Shown piece after piece: positions 1 through 10,679 of a DNA stretch of 64,000 nucleotides (its first letter is position 1; every line of letters begins with the position of its first letter). The notes under the pieces are model-generated. The model saw nothing but the letters and a program-made list of their open reading frames with translations. It did no database searches and was not told the origin of the DNA. Origin of the DNA: Patella vulgata (taxonomy: Eukaryota > Mollusca > Gastropoda > Patellidae); contig NC_065884.2 in assembly GCF_932274485.2 (NCBI RefSeq), forward strand, positions 59,582,546-59,646,545, read 5' to 3'. The position numbers and the translations under genes were made by a program.

Positions 1-392
1 ACCTCTCTTGACAGGAAACATGATACTCTTTCAAGTCTTTGGATATATATGTATATTATCAGAATGTATACAGAATAATCCGCATCATACAATACAATTT
101 GTATAACCAAAAAGGTTAGACCACAGGGCCCATAACCTAAGCAACCCGTTGCGCCTCTCTCCTAAATCTAGTCACTGAACTCGAGTAATGCTGCTAGCTA
201 CAGCAGATGCGTTCTTCGAGGATTTGTTAAATATATTATTCTCAACACACAGCATCACGGTTTTAAATGGAATTAGTAATTTTATCACAAATAGTGAAGA
301 GTGGTCATTAATATAATGTAGTTACCGAACATTATAAATTGGAAAGGAAAAGAAAATATCGCGTAGCAGTTGCATTTTATCAAATCACCTAA
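1..392. other. No gene seen
   Basis: AT-rich sequence with stops in every frame and no recognisable coding or RNA signature. It ends at the left side of a MITE. Confidence 0.5.
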
Positions 393-787
393 ACATACAT
401 TATGCAAGAGCTAAATCTGCGTATTGCAAGTATTTTTTTTAGGCCTAAATTGTTAATTAGAAATTAATTAACTTTTCCAGAATCCAGACCATAATCAACC
501 CTCGATGTCATCGCAAACCTGCGATATTTACTGAATTAGGATCCGATTTGCTCTTCAACTTTCATTCATGATTTAATCATGAAATGGATAATCGAGACTA
601 TGTTTTTTTCATCGTACTGACTTTAGTAATGATGACCGAGGCTAGGCCGAAAATTCAATCGCTAAATTCTCGGTTCAGAGTGGATCAATTTGACTGAAAT
701 TTTCAGCAAATTCGCTTTACATTATCTACTTTTGAACTATTATAGTGAGAACTGCCATCTCTTTATCTAATCTCCCATAATGTATCT
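393..787 (+). mobile_element. TTAA-type MITE, copy A
   Basis: Non-autonomous DNA element of 395 bp, homologous to 11223-11614 and, inverted, to 42322-42669. Its ends are ACATACATTATG and CATAATGTATCT, which are inverted repeats of each other apart from the second base. It is flanked by CTAA (389-392, a decayed TTAA) and TTAA (788-791). The TTAA target suggests a piggyBac- or Kolobok-mobilised family. No coding capacity is visible. The empty site supplied by paralogous spacers at copy C makes the boundaries reliable. Confidence 0.75.
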
Positions 788-1285
788 TTAAAGTTTCAGC
801 TGGAATGGGTATATTATGTGTTAAGCTATGTGCAGTACATTTTGGGGTCAGTTTAATTGGAAATTATGGAAGTTATATGCCAGTAATTTGCCAATACAAA
901 AATTACGTAAGAAAGTGATTAGATTCATCCACTAGTTAGTTCTAAATAATAAATAATTAAACCCATTAATCTAAAGTGTATCATCATCTCTTAATTAAAC
1001 AATAGTAATAGATAATAGTCAGAAATCCAAAGTCCTTGCCACTCCACCCCCCCCCCCCCCCGGTGAAGAAAGTAAATGAATATCATTGTGAAACAAAATG
1101 ACCTAATTTACTCAAATCTACATACAAGCATTAACCTACATCAAATGTTATTCGTATTGCCTGTCCTTGTAAACCACTTAATGCGTGTATAAATTGATGG
1201 TTGCATATAATCTTATTTGATTATTTCCAGAACTATTTTGATCGGCGAACAGTATGACGTTAAACCCCATTTCATTTCATTTTGA
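788..1285. other. No gene seen; poly-C run
   Basis: AT-rich spacer with a poly-C run near 1047-1061. A piece of SINE tail (GTTAAACCCCATTTC type) lies near 1259-1280. No gene is supported. Confidence 0.5.
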
Positions 1286-1288
1286 TCG

Positions 1289-1315
<27 letters not shown>
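1289..1315. repeat. (GA)n microsatellite
   Basis: Uninterrupted GA dinucleotides abutting the 3' tail of the following minus-strand SINE. The same GA tract sits at the same SINE tail at 10317-10348, so it appears to belong to this SINE family's 3' end. Confidence 0.9.
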
Positions 1316-1319
<4 letters not shown>

Positions 1320-1580
1320 GGGGTTTAACGTCCACTCGACACAAACTAGGTCATTTCGGGACTAACATATGGTTTAATTTTATTTCAATAATATATTCGC
1401 CTGCGCGTAGGGGTCTTTAGCAGTGGGAGGAAACCGGAGTACCCGGAGAAAACCAACGAGGTTGGACAGGCGACCCTACTCCTTGTCACGTACAACCGGG
1501 GATTCGAAACCACGCCAGTCGACTCAATGACAGACTTTATGATACAGCGCGCGCACGCTAACCATTCAGCCATCACCCCC
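1316..1580 (-). mobile_element. tRNA-derived SINE, minus copy
   Basis: Read on the minus strand it starts with a tRNA-like head (ATGGCTGAATGGTTAGC, an A-box shape) and a B-box-like GGTTTCGAATC. A body follows and the tail ends GTTTAACGTCC..CCCATTT. It is the inverted homologue of 1666-1900, with a poly-C/G run between the two heads. Open frames here are chance readings of the SINE. Confidence 0.8.
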
Positions 1581-1665
1581 CCCCCCCCCATTTTGATCGG
1601 CACCAATGTCAGTGCAAGTGGTAATAATGGTGAACCAAACAGTATAAATTCGAGAGGGGGAAGGT

Positions 1666-1900
1666 GGATGGCCGAATGGTTAGCACGTGCGCGCTGTATC
1701 ATAAAGCCTGCCATTGAGTCATCAGGCGTGGTTTCGAATCACCGGTTGTACGTGACAAGAAGTAGGGTCGCCTGTCCAACCTCGTGTGTTTTCATTGGGC
1801 CTTCCGGTTTCCTCCCACTGCTAAAGACCCCTACGCGCAAGCAAATTATTGAAACAAAATATTAAACCATATGTTAGTCCCGAAATGACCTCTGTATAAA
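1666..1900 (+). mobile_element. tRNA-derived SINE, plus copy
   Basis: The A-box-like TGGCCGAATGGTTAGCACG lies at 1669-1687 and the B-box-like GTTTCGAATCA at 1731-1741, about 45 bp apart, as in a Ser/Leu-type tRNA head. The body (ACGTGACAAGAAGTAGGG onward) also appears at 1316-1580, 6580-6722 and 10349-10577. It is a SINE rather than a tRNA gene, because the acceptor stem is not closed and the sequence continues into a shared body. Confidence 0.8.
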
Positions 1901-2243
1901 TTCCGAAACAGAAACAGATAAATAGTAACCGTTATCAAGCTAAAATTCGCCAAAACCTGTGTTGAATTTAAACGCCGACCTCGTTCCCACGTCCCCAACA
2001 CACATGACATATATTATCGGCAACTACATGTATGATGCTCTTAGAGGTTGACCTAATGAGTAATATGTTTATTTAGCTATACAATTCGTTTATGTCTTTG
2101 TAAAGCTGTGTATCTTTGTATAATTATGTCCATGTATATATCCTTTGTTTGTTTCACGTATTTTTTCTATTATGTTTATTTGTATATGCACATAGCCTTG
2201 TAAGGTTTTTATGCAATCAAGTTTCTTCTTCTTCTTCTATAGC
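1901..2243. other. No gene seen
   Basis: AT-rich, ending in a short (TTC)n run just before the Tc1-like element. Confidence 0.5.
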
Positions 2244-3780
2244 TATACTATTCAAAAAAAGTAGGGGATATTTGATTTTTAAGTGTTATTAAAGTCACCT
2301 AATGAAACTGACGAAGAAACAAATGACAAAATGAAATGAAGTTCACATTCATCGATTTATTCCAAATGATCGTTAGACTAAGTAAGGCACAGACTGACCA
2401 TTATAAGGGTAAAATGATACCCGGGGTCAAACAGCAAAGTTACCACAGCATCACAACCAAGTCAGTAACGGGTAAATCCTCCTCTGTTTGCCAAACAAGC
2501 ATTGATCCGACGTGGCATACTCCTAATGAGACGTCTAAGGTCATTTTGGTCCAGATTGTCCCATTCCTGTTGCAACGCAGCAGCAAGTTCTTGGACATTG
2601 GCAGGACGTTATTGACGTTGACGTAACCTCTGTCCAAGCATGTCCCAGACATGCTCGATGGGGGAGAGGTCGGGACTCAGTGCTGGCCAAGGTAATGTGG
2701 TGATGTTCTGTTGTTGGAGGTAACCTGTAACGATCCTGGCCCTGTGACATCTTGCGTTGTCATCCTGGAAGATGAAACGGCGGCCATGACGTCGTGCGAA
2801 CGGCACAACATGGACTGCCAAGATGTTGTCCCGGTAGTACTGGCCTGTAACACGCCCTGCAACAACATGTAAAGCCGTTCTTCCAGCAACAGTGATGCCT
2901 CCCCACACCATAACAGAACCACCCCCAAATCGATCATGTCTGATGACGTTAACGTCTTGGAAGCGCTCGTTTCGACGACGCCACACCCTCCTACGTCTGT
3001 CCAAAAAATCAACAGTGAACCTTGACTCATCTGAAAACATCACATTGCTCCAGCGTCGATTATCCCAGTGTTGACGATCCCTACACCAACGACGTCTTGC
3101 CTGAATGTGATGATCTCTCAAACAAGGGATCACGCGAGGACGTCGGGCGCGAAGGTGACCCCTATGCAGTCGATTCCGAATCGTCTGGCCACTCACTCTC
3201 ACACCAGTGTCTGTTTGAAGACGAGCGCTGATCTGATTTGCTGTGATGACACGATTTTTCTCAAGGCCAAGGTACGGATAAATCGATCCTGGGCTTGAGT
3301 TGTCGCCCTTGGTCGACCTGAGCGTGGTCTGTCCTGTACAGATTGTGTATCACGGTATCTGGACCATAGCCTGCTTATGACAGACTGAGAAACATTCATC
3401 GTCCGCGCCACAACCGCCTGTGTTGTGCCGATCTGTAGCATGCCAAGGGCACGTAACCTTTCATTTTGGGTAAGACGACGCATATCAAAATTTTTTTTCT
3501 GGTCACTAAAACAATTAAACTGATGTTTCCACCCTGGAATTCAATGCCACAATGACTGTAACATTCAAAGTCAGAGTCGTGCAAATCTTGGGTTGGACCC
3601 CCATGATGATCCCAAGCATCACCTGCATTCCATGCGGTAGCTATTGGTGCGTTTGGGCGTCACATGTAACTGGAAATGTTTCTTCTGTTAGGTTAAATAG
3701 TTACTTTTTTCGTAGTCATTTGCATATTTTAGTATTATGCCCCCAAAATCAAATATCCCCTACTTTTTTTGAATAGTATA
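2244..3780 (-). mobile_element. Tc1/mariner transposon with intact ends
   Basis: The element spans 2246-3778 (1533 bp) with TA target duplications at 2244-2245 and 3779-3780. Terminal inverted repeats are perfect over about 31 bp, beginning TACTATTCAAAAAAAG and continuing to GTAGGGGATATTTGAT. The transposase lies on the minus strand. Perfect terminal repeats and a mostly readable transposase point to recent insertion, but the frame is broken, so the copy could only move if helped by another source of transposase. Confidence 0.95.
2436..3483 (-). pseudogene. Tc1-family DD34E transposase, disrupted
   Basis: Cut-and-paste transposase read on the minus strand in two main pieces. The N-terminal piece (3483-3199) starts MRRLTQNERLRAL and carries the paired helix-turn-helix DNA-binding region and the linker RSGRPRATT. 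The catalytic piece (3202 down to about 2609) shows MFSDESRF (first Asp), FQDDNARCHRA (second Asp) and SPDLSPIEHVWD (Glu). Thirty-four residues separate the second Asp from the Glu, giving DD34E, typical of Tc1. A frameshift near 3200-3215 separates the pieces. A TAA after LRQRQ cuts off the usual tail (RPANVQELAAAL onward), which is still readable downstream to about 2436. Confidence 0.9.
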
Positions 3781-4439
3781 TTTATATGTATGTAGGCCTA
3801 CTTGTATCGATTGTTATTTCATCTTTTTTGTTTTAAAAAAAATAAAAGAAATAATTAATCACCTCTATTCTATTATAACTACAGTCGTTGCTCTAGGAAT
3901 TAATAATAAATGGTCCAATCTAATCATAAATGGAATAATGAGAATATTTTAGGTAATGTAATGGGGGGGGGGGGGTAAAGTTTAAAACGACTTATGTTCG
4001 CTTGAAATCACTTTACCGGTATATTACTCATAATCATAATCTTTGCAATGGCATCAACATGATGTAATACAGACAGCAGACAGGAGTGGCTTGAATTGCA
4101 TAATTCATGGTCTGTGATTATCCTTATAATAATAAACATGACTTATCTTTCAAGTTACAATAAAACTTTGTATAGTCATCAGTTATCCAGATGTAAAACA
4201 TACATGGGTCAGTTTTTATTACCGTTGAAATAGAAACTATGATTAAAGTTACATCCTAAAATAAATAATTTGCTTATTTTAATATATGAAATGATGTGAA
4301 TTTAAAACTAATAGATACATTGAGTTCAGTAATGCTTTTCTTTATTTGTCGACACTTTAACACGCTTACTAATTACCCTTATAAATTTATGCGGTTTTGT
4401 CTTTTTATCTCTATAGAAAATATTTATAGATTTAAATAG
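3781..4439. other. No gene seen; poly-G run
   Basis: AT-rich spacer with a poly-G run at about 3963-3975. Nothing recognisable. Confidence 0.5.
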
Positions 4440-4900
4440 TTCAAAGTCTGCACACCGTGGACAACCCATTATATACAATCCATGGACTGTCCATAATGTG
4501 CACACTACGGACTGTCCATAGCCTGCACACAATGGACTGTCCATAGCCTACACACCATGGACTGTCCATAATGTGCAGACTACAGACTGTCCATACACTG
4601 CACACAATGAACTGTCCATAGCCTACACACCATGGACTGCCATAGCCTACACACCATGGACTGTCCATAATGTGCACAATACGGACTGACCATAATGTGC
4701 ACACGACGTACTGTCCATAGTCTACACAGCATGGATTGCACATTGTCTACACGCCATTAACTGCTCATAGTTTGCACTGATCATATCTAGAACTGATCAT
4801 AGTCTACACACCATCGTCTCCGCGTCAAGGTCTGTTCATAATCTGCAAATCATGTCCTATTGATAGTCTATACGTTACGACCGGTCCATAGTCTGTCCGT
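4440..4900. repeat. 25-bp minisatellite
   Basis: About 15-18 imperfect units of 25 bp with a core close to CTGTCCATAGCCTRCACACM followed by ATGGA. Units are best conserved at 4485-4740 and decay toward 4900. A 100-codon minus-strand frame here is only the repeat read through, since three units make 75 bp, and should not be annotated. Confidence 0.9.
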
Positions 4901-4984
4901 TATTGGCTGACTAAAGCCGACACGGCATGGACTACGAATAACAATTTCATTCGTACACAAAAATTAGACATATCACATTTTATA

Positions 4985-5265
4985 TACGTGTTTAAAATGT
5001 GTGCTATGCGGGATATGTTTCTAGGACAGTGACCTTTCCGCCTTCTCTTCATCGAACTGCAACCACCTTCAAGGGTTCTTTTATGTGCAAGCCAGAGTAC
5101 ACGGGTGGAACTCTGCTTGTTGTCCCATTCGAACGACTAGTCGATTTCCCTTCAAATAATACCAGAGAATCCCGAGGAACTTCCTAGGCCAAAGCCGGGA
5201 TCGAACCTGCGACCTCCTGGTTAATGAGCGATCGCCATACACCCTGGGTCACCGTGGTTCAACTA
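4985..5265 (-). mobile_element. tRNA-derived SINE, second family, minus strand
   Basis: The minus strand from about 5263 reads a tRNA-like head: GTTGAACCACGGTGACCC, then a B-box-like GGTTCGATCCCGGC near 5190-5205. A body follows that contains the GCACATAAAAGAACCCTTG segment also recognisable in other SINE bodies in this window (for example near 34920). Confidence 0.65.
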
Positions 5266-5271
5266 ACATCT

Positions 5272-5322
5272 TTGAGAGAGAGAGGGGGAGAGGGAGAGAG
5301 AGTTTAACGTCCACTCAACACA
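5272..5322. repeat. (GA)n tract and SINE tail piece
   Basis: A GA-rich stretch followed by the AGTTTAACGTCCACTCAACA tail motif of the first SINE family. Confidence 0.7.
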
Positions 5323-5324
5323 AA

Positions 5325-6579
5325 CTAGATTATTATTATTATTACAACACATTTATAGTGCGCCCTTTCATATAACATGTTCAGGGGCACTTTACAAAGT
5401 GACAATGTAATCATAAATAAACAACAAGATTATGGACATGTTAACGATTGTATACTGTATACAGAGTCAGTTAAAAGCCTGATTAAATAAATGTGTTTTA
5501 AATTGTCTTTTAAAAGAATATAGAGGTGTACAACATCTTAAACTAAATGGTAGATTATTCCAAGTGCTTGATAACTAAAAGAGCGCTGACCATAAGAGGA
5601 TGGTTGAAAAGTTTTGAGCTTTAAAAGTAGTTTATCTGATGTACATTATGTTCGGCCAGGTGTATAAAGTTCTAAAAGATCTGAGAGGTAAACATTTAAA
5701 AGTAAGTAATAAAATCTTAAAATCAATTCGATATTTAACAGTTAACCAGTGTAAATTGTATAACACAGGAGTTATGTGGTCACATTTCTTAGTTAAAGTA
5801 ACAAGTTTAGCTGTAGTATTCTGTACTTGTTGTAATTTATCAATAAGCTTTAAAGGTAAACCAACTAAAAGTGAATTAAAGTTATCTAATGGAGAAGTGA
5901 CCAGAGAATTAACAAGTGACTTAGTGGCCTCTACAGTTACAAATTTACGTATTTTACCTGTATTTCTGATATTAAAATAGCACAATTTACAAATATTATT
6001 TACTCGAGCTCTCATAAGCATAAAACTATCAAAGATTGTGCCAATATTACGGGCAGAATAAGATGAAAATATATCACAATTACCTATTACTAGGGGGGGG
6101 GGGGTAGGTTTCATGTACAAATTTACTGAACTGATGCCTTGAGCCTAATAACAAATATTCGGTTTTATCATTATTCAATTTTAGAAAGTTCTTTGACATC
6201 CATTTTCTAATTTCACTAATACAGTTCTCAAGTTGCAATTTTGATAAATTGAAAGAAGATGGACAATTAGGTGTAAATGAAATATATAATTGAGTATCAT
6301 CGGCATACAAATAAAAGCTGAGACCATATTTTCTGACAATATCAACTAATAGTGACGTATAGAGGGTAAATAAAATCGGACCAAGAACAGAACCTTGAGG
6401 AACCCCAGATGACAAAACAGATTCAGAGGGCGATATACACTATTTTCTACGCACAAGATAACTCTTTAAAAGATTTAATGCAGAGCCACAAATACCGAAT
6501 TTAAATTGAAGTCTATGTAGAAGAATGGAAGGGTCCACCATGTCGAAAGCAGCAAATAAATCTAATAAAATTAAAAATG
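5325..6579 (-). mobile_element. L2/CR1-like LINE fragment
   Basis: Non-LTR retrotransposon remnant on the minus strand. Reverse transcriptase motifs appear in order: LLDLFAAFDMVDP (about 6560-6520), SSGVPQGSVLGPILFTLY (6415-6360) and YLYADDTQLYISF (about 6320-6280, the YADD catalytic motif). Downstream is the post-RT segment ending near 5640. The 3' end has the sequence GCGCACTATAAATGTG and a (TAA)n tail at 5325-5342, as in L2/CR1 relatives. Frames are interrupted several times and the 5' half is missing, replaced at 6580 by SINE sequence. Confidence 0.85.
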
Positions 6580-6722
6580 TACATTTCGGGACTAAAATAT
6601 GGTTCAATTTTATTGCAATAATTCGATGACGCGTAGGGTTCTTTGACAGCGGGACTAAACCGGAGAATCCGGAGAAACCCCACCAGGTTGGACAGATAAC
6701 CCTACTGCTTGCCAAGTACATA
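6580..6722 (-). mobile_element. SINE tail fragment
   Basis: The 3' body of the first SINE family (ACATTTCGGGACTAAAATAT, then the GGAGAATCCGGAGAAACCCC segment), diverged and lacking its tRNA head. It directly abuts the 5' side of the LINE fragment. Confidence 0.75.
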
Positions 6723-7275
6723 ATATGTACATAATATGACACAATCTTCACATGTTTACTGTTTACATGAGATATAAACAAATAATATATATGGATTTTC
6801 CCGGTCATGCTTATTGAAAAGGCTGACTAATGTTGTTTGAAATGTGGGGGATTTCCCTTTCCCTTGCATTGAAAGAGTGTTACAATTAGAAAATAACAAT
6901 ATATTGAACATGTGTGATCGACGTAACGAACAATATATTAGAATAATTGTCCTCTAGTCACTTTTGACTTATGAATAGGTTGGCTCACGCTAAACAGAGT
7001 TTAAAATTGTTTTTTTAATGTATTGATCAACCGTATAAATATGCTAGAGAATAATGATCAATTCCTAGGAAAGTAAATAGCGACCAGAATGGCGAGTGAT
7101 AAAATATGATCATATATCAGTGATAAATATAATCATCGGTGATATTGTCAACAGTGATATTATATATTAGTCATAAAATTTCAGTGATAGGACCTCCACG
7201 CCGTTTCTTGATCGTCTACCAAGTCCAGAGGAACTTTCTAGGCGACCATCGGTATGTAACTCGGTATCTTTAGGA
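6723..7275. other. No gene seen
   Basis: AT-rich sequence. Near 7085-7190 the words AGTGATA and ATCAGTGATAA recur several times, a weak local repeat. No open frame is supported. Confidence 0.45.
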
Positions 7276-7277
7276 CC

Positions 7278-7760
7278 TTAAAGGAGCTAAATCGCTAACA
7301 TTTGGGACCTAGAAATTGACAAAAGTGGGTCGCAACGCATATAATACTGTAATATGAATGTATATAAACTGATTTACATTCAATGGTTTCCGTTTTTACT
7401 CCAATTTCAAATCAGTTATGTTCGGCGAAATAAGCCAGCAGTCTCAAGCGAGTGCAAATTTCTAGCGTCTGGTTATTCCAGTCTACATACGCTGCTTGAT
7501 TTGGTGCAATGTGTCTAGCCTCGTCCCTTGAGTCTCTTGATTCAACTGGGGCTGAAGCGCATTATGGTACACGATTCGTGTACCAATGGTAAAATGTTTA
7601 TTTTGTCTTAAACTTTGGATATCAAAAGCCCATCTTTTTCCGGCAAGATCACAACATGAATGTTGATTTAATTTGACAAATAAAAGGTGTTTTCAATGTT
7701 GAAGATTTTGGATGATATTGAGTTAGAGACTTAGCTACTTTAAGTTAAGAATTTACTCAA
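7278..7760 (+). repeat. Dispersed repeat with palindrome, copy 1
   Basis: Starts GGAGCTAAATCGCTAACATT and matches 7930-8450 at high identity. It contains the 21-bp near-perfect palindrome TGGTACACGATTCGTGTACC(A) near 7565-7585. A further fragment of the family lies at 10577-10675. Family unknown; no coding sequence. Confidence 0.75.
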
Positions 7761-7931
7761 CTTTTTCAATCACTGTTTATGAGAAATATCTTTGACCCAG
7801 AAACACAACACTTTGCATATAGTTTCTTATTGATGTATTTGATACATTTAAAACAATAAAGATTTTATAAAAGGCTATATTTTCATTTTTCAATAAAATA
7901 AGACGAACAATTTTGAGTAAATTCTTAACTT

Positions 7932-8450
7932 AATGGAGCTAAATCGCTAATATTTGGGACCTACAAATTGACACAAATGGGTCGAAACGTATATAATAAT
8001 GTAATATGAATGTAAATAAACTGATTTACATTCAATCGTTTCCGTTTTTACTCTAATTTCAAAGCAGTTATGTTCGGCGAAATACGCCAGAAGTCTTAAT
8101 CCAATGGCAATCTCTAGCATCTGGTTTTTCCAGTCTACGCCGATAGTATTTATTGCACATGTTCTCCAGATAAGAATATGGGGTCACCGTTTGACATGAC
8201 TTGTGGAATATGTCTAACCGCGTTCTTCGAGTCGATTGTTACAAATTGCGCTGAAACGCATTATGGTACACGATTCGTGTACCAATCGTAAAATGTTTAT
8301 TTTGTCTTAAATCTTGGATATCAGAAGCCCATCTTTTTCCAGTAAGATCACAACACCAATGTTGATTAAAATTGACAAATAATTCGTGTTTTCATTGTCG
8401 AAAGTTTTGGATGATATTGAGTTAGAGACTTAGCTACTTTAAGTCTAAAA
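7932..8450 (+). repeat. Dispersed repeat with palindrome, copy 2
   Basis: Direct repeat of 7278-7760 with about 650 bp between starts. The palindrome recurs near 8262-8283. The spacer between copies (7761-7930) is unrelated AT-rich sequence, part of which (AATTTACTCAACTTTTTC / TTGAGTAAATTC) is inverted around it. Confidence 0.75.
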
Positions 8451-8535
8451 ATGTTTTGTGAACTCCGGGCCAGGTTATTAAAAGCATAAAGGAAGATCGA
8501 GAAAAAATTGGGTTTAGCGCCCAATCGACGGTTTA

Positions 8536-8987
8536 TTCCCGCGAAGGCGCAGTTATTGACCGTAACGGATTAAAAATGGTCGTTTTCGACGACTTCGCGG
8601 GAATCCAGCCCTAAGGATTAAAATGGATTAAAAACGTAACAATGGTGTTATAGATTTCTATGATAAGAATTTACACTTTCATAAACCCCACTGTAACTAA
8701 TTAACCAACATTTTAGCATCAGATAAGAAATAAAAAACATAACTATACTATAATATTACAAAACGGGATTTTATATCTTTAAAAATGAGACTGATTGTGT
8801 GAGTGAGCGAATAGGTGAACACTACTTGGGTGATTTGATGATATTCATCATTAGTTGTTAATTGGTGAATAAAATTCAGAGTGAACATAAATTCATAAAA
8901 TCTTTAACACCGTTAATTGGGTCCTAATAACAACATATCTCCTTTCAAACGAAAGCCGACACGTCGATATCTGCGCCTTCGCGGGAA
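8536..8987. mobile_element. GC-tipped MITE candidate
   Basis: A 17-bp perfect inverted repeat, TTCCCGCGAAGGCGCAG at 8536-8552 and its complement at 8971-8987, encloses about 420 bp of AT-rich non-coding DNA. Related pieces (CTTCGCGGGAATCCAG near 8592, GGGCCTTCGCGGGACT near 9019) lie inside and outside. A 10-bp direct repeat CCCAATCGAC flanks the region at 8520-8529 and 9038-9047. No target duplication is seen immediately at the ends, so classification is open. Confidence 0.55.
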
Positions 8988-9047
8988 GGATTAATTTTGG
9001 TCACGCTCTGTTGTAACTGGGCCTTCGCGGGACTACACCCAATCGAC

Positions 9048-9489
9048 ACATTACGTCGGTCAATTTGAGACTAATAAACTAATAAAAGGCTATTTTTCAA
9101 TGACGATCGTTTTTGTTCTCATTGTAGGAGCAGTCAAGCATGGGGATTATCAAATACAAAAGGATTAAAACTATAGTCCGCTTCACATGTGGTTTACAAC
9201 ATAAGCGAAGATCGACAAAAACAACTTTATATATAGTTTACAACATTTACCATAATCTACATGAAAAAAAAACCAAAAACAAAATGGATCGAAAGCAAAT
9301 CATAAACCCAATAAATGTGTCAGCATATCAAATAGCACATTTTACTCCCTTTCGATTCTTAGATCACAATGGTGTTCAAGGCTTCTGTATTTTGGTCTTC
9401 TAAGTGGAGAATTGCAGTTTCTGTGAAAGATTGTTCGTCTAATACACTACTTATAAATTCAAAGATATTTGGATAACTTGTCCTGGTCT
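9048..9489. other. No gene seen
   Basis: AT-rich. An 87-codon frame starting at 9140 has low-complexity Lys-rich content and no recognisable domain, so it is not called. Confidence 0.45.
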
Positions 9490-9780
9490 TCATCGTCTAT
9501 CAACGTGATATCTTGTCCGCGAATCCCCCGTATCTAAATGGTTCCACATTGCCCTGTCATCGCTTTCTACCCATTTTTCTGTCACATAATCCTCAAACCT
9601 CAAAATATTTGGACCATCGAGATCAGCTTCGTCAAAGGCATTCAACCAAACGTTGTCTATGTCGTATAGTCTAACAAAGGGGATGGCGGTGATCCGACGT
9701 ACAAGCACATTAATCACTTTATTGCCCGATAACGCACTCTGGTGTCCAAATCTCTGTACGTTTCGCCGGAAATGGCATTT
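9490..9780 (-). pseudogene. MULE-type transposase scrap
   Basis: The minus strand reads INVLVRRITAIPFVRLYDI, then a segment with DEADLDG, FEDYVTEKWVE and MWNHLDTGDSRT. This resembles the C-terminal part of MULE (Mutator-like) transposases in invertebrates, where a WNHFxxxGxRTxNHVEG-like motif ends the domain. Here the final motif is altered (RYHVDRR) and the frame ends soon after. No N-terminal or catalytic DDE region is visible nearby, so it is a fragment. Family assignment is by motif memory only. Confidence 0.5.
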
Positions 9781-9789
9781 TTAAAAATA

Positions 9790-10312
9790 TATTGTAATTG
9801 AATGTTGTTGTTGTTGTTTATTAAAGATTTAACGTCCAATACATTAAATATGATATTATAGACAGGTTGATTTAATTAAATTATTTACACTTGAAAATTA
9901 TTAAAAACACAAAACAAAAAAGTCCTCGGATATAAAAGTTTCTTAAAACATACTTATAAATTCGCTGTCGTGAGAAGAGAGGGCGGCTTATCTTCTCCCT
10001 TTGTCATAATAAAAAAAACAACAGGTTAAAACAACCCTTGGGGAAAAAAGAATCCGCTTACGTTATGTGGAAAAGCTAAGTGTTCGCAGTAAAAAATACA
10101 TAGCTGGACCCGTGGATTATTTACATATTAAAAACTGTTCGGCCGTGGATTATTTACATATTAAAAACTGTTCGGCCAATAAGTTTCATATTGTGATTAA
10201 AAATTAGTTAAAAGTCCTGTTATACGGTTCACAGTGTCAGCGATTAAAATGTTAAAGGCCTTCCATTAGGTTTTTTCTTGCGTATGACTCTCCCCAGATA
10301 AAAGTTACCTGA

Positions 10313-10316
<4 letters not shown>
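9790..10316. other. No gene; short tandem duplication
   Basis: AT-rich, with a (TTG)n run near 9803. A 33-bp unit beginning CGTGGATTATTTACATATTA is duplicated in tandem at about 10111-10177. No gene is supported. Confidence 0.6.
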
Positions 10317-10352
<36 letters not shown>

Positions 10353-10577
10353 GGGGTTTAACGTCCACTCGACACAAACTAGATCATTTCGGGACTAACA
10401 TATGGTTTAATTTTATTTCAATAATTCGCTTGCGCGTAGGGGTCTTTAGCAGTGAGAGGAAACCGGAGGGCCCGGAGAAAACCCACGAGGTTGGACAGGC
10501 GACCCTACTCCTTGTCACGTACAACCGAGGATTCGAAACCACGCCAGTTGACTCAATGACAGGCCGTATGATACAAA
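10317..10577 (-). mobile_element. SINE (first family) with GA tail, truncated
   Basis: (GA)n at 10317-10348, then the SINE body on the minus strand, nearly identical to 1316-1550. The tRNA head is missing. The break is joined to a piece of the 7.3/7.9-kb dispersed repeat (10577-10675, to CTACTTTAAGTTG). Confidence 0.8.
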
Positions 10578-10679
10578 TTGACATTGATTTAAATTGACAA
10601 ATAATTCGTGTTTTCAATGTCGAAGATTTTGGATGATATTGAGTTAGAAACTTAGCTACTTTAAGTTGCCACACTTCCA

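Noticed and set aside
1666-1745. Possible tRNA gene with good A and B boxes
   Set aside because: The acceptor stem does not close and the sequence continues into a body shared with other SINE copies.
4441-4743. 100-codon minus-strand frame with repeated Cys/Trp-rich motif
   Set aside because: It is the 25-bp minisatellite translated. The motif repeats every 25 codons simply because three units make 75 bp.
5639-5980. 113-codon plus-strand frame
   Set aside because: Antisense shadow of the LINE fragment, which shows real reverse-transcriptase motifs on the other strand.
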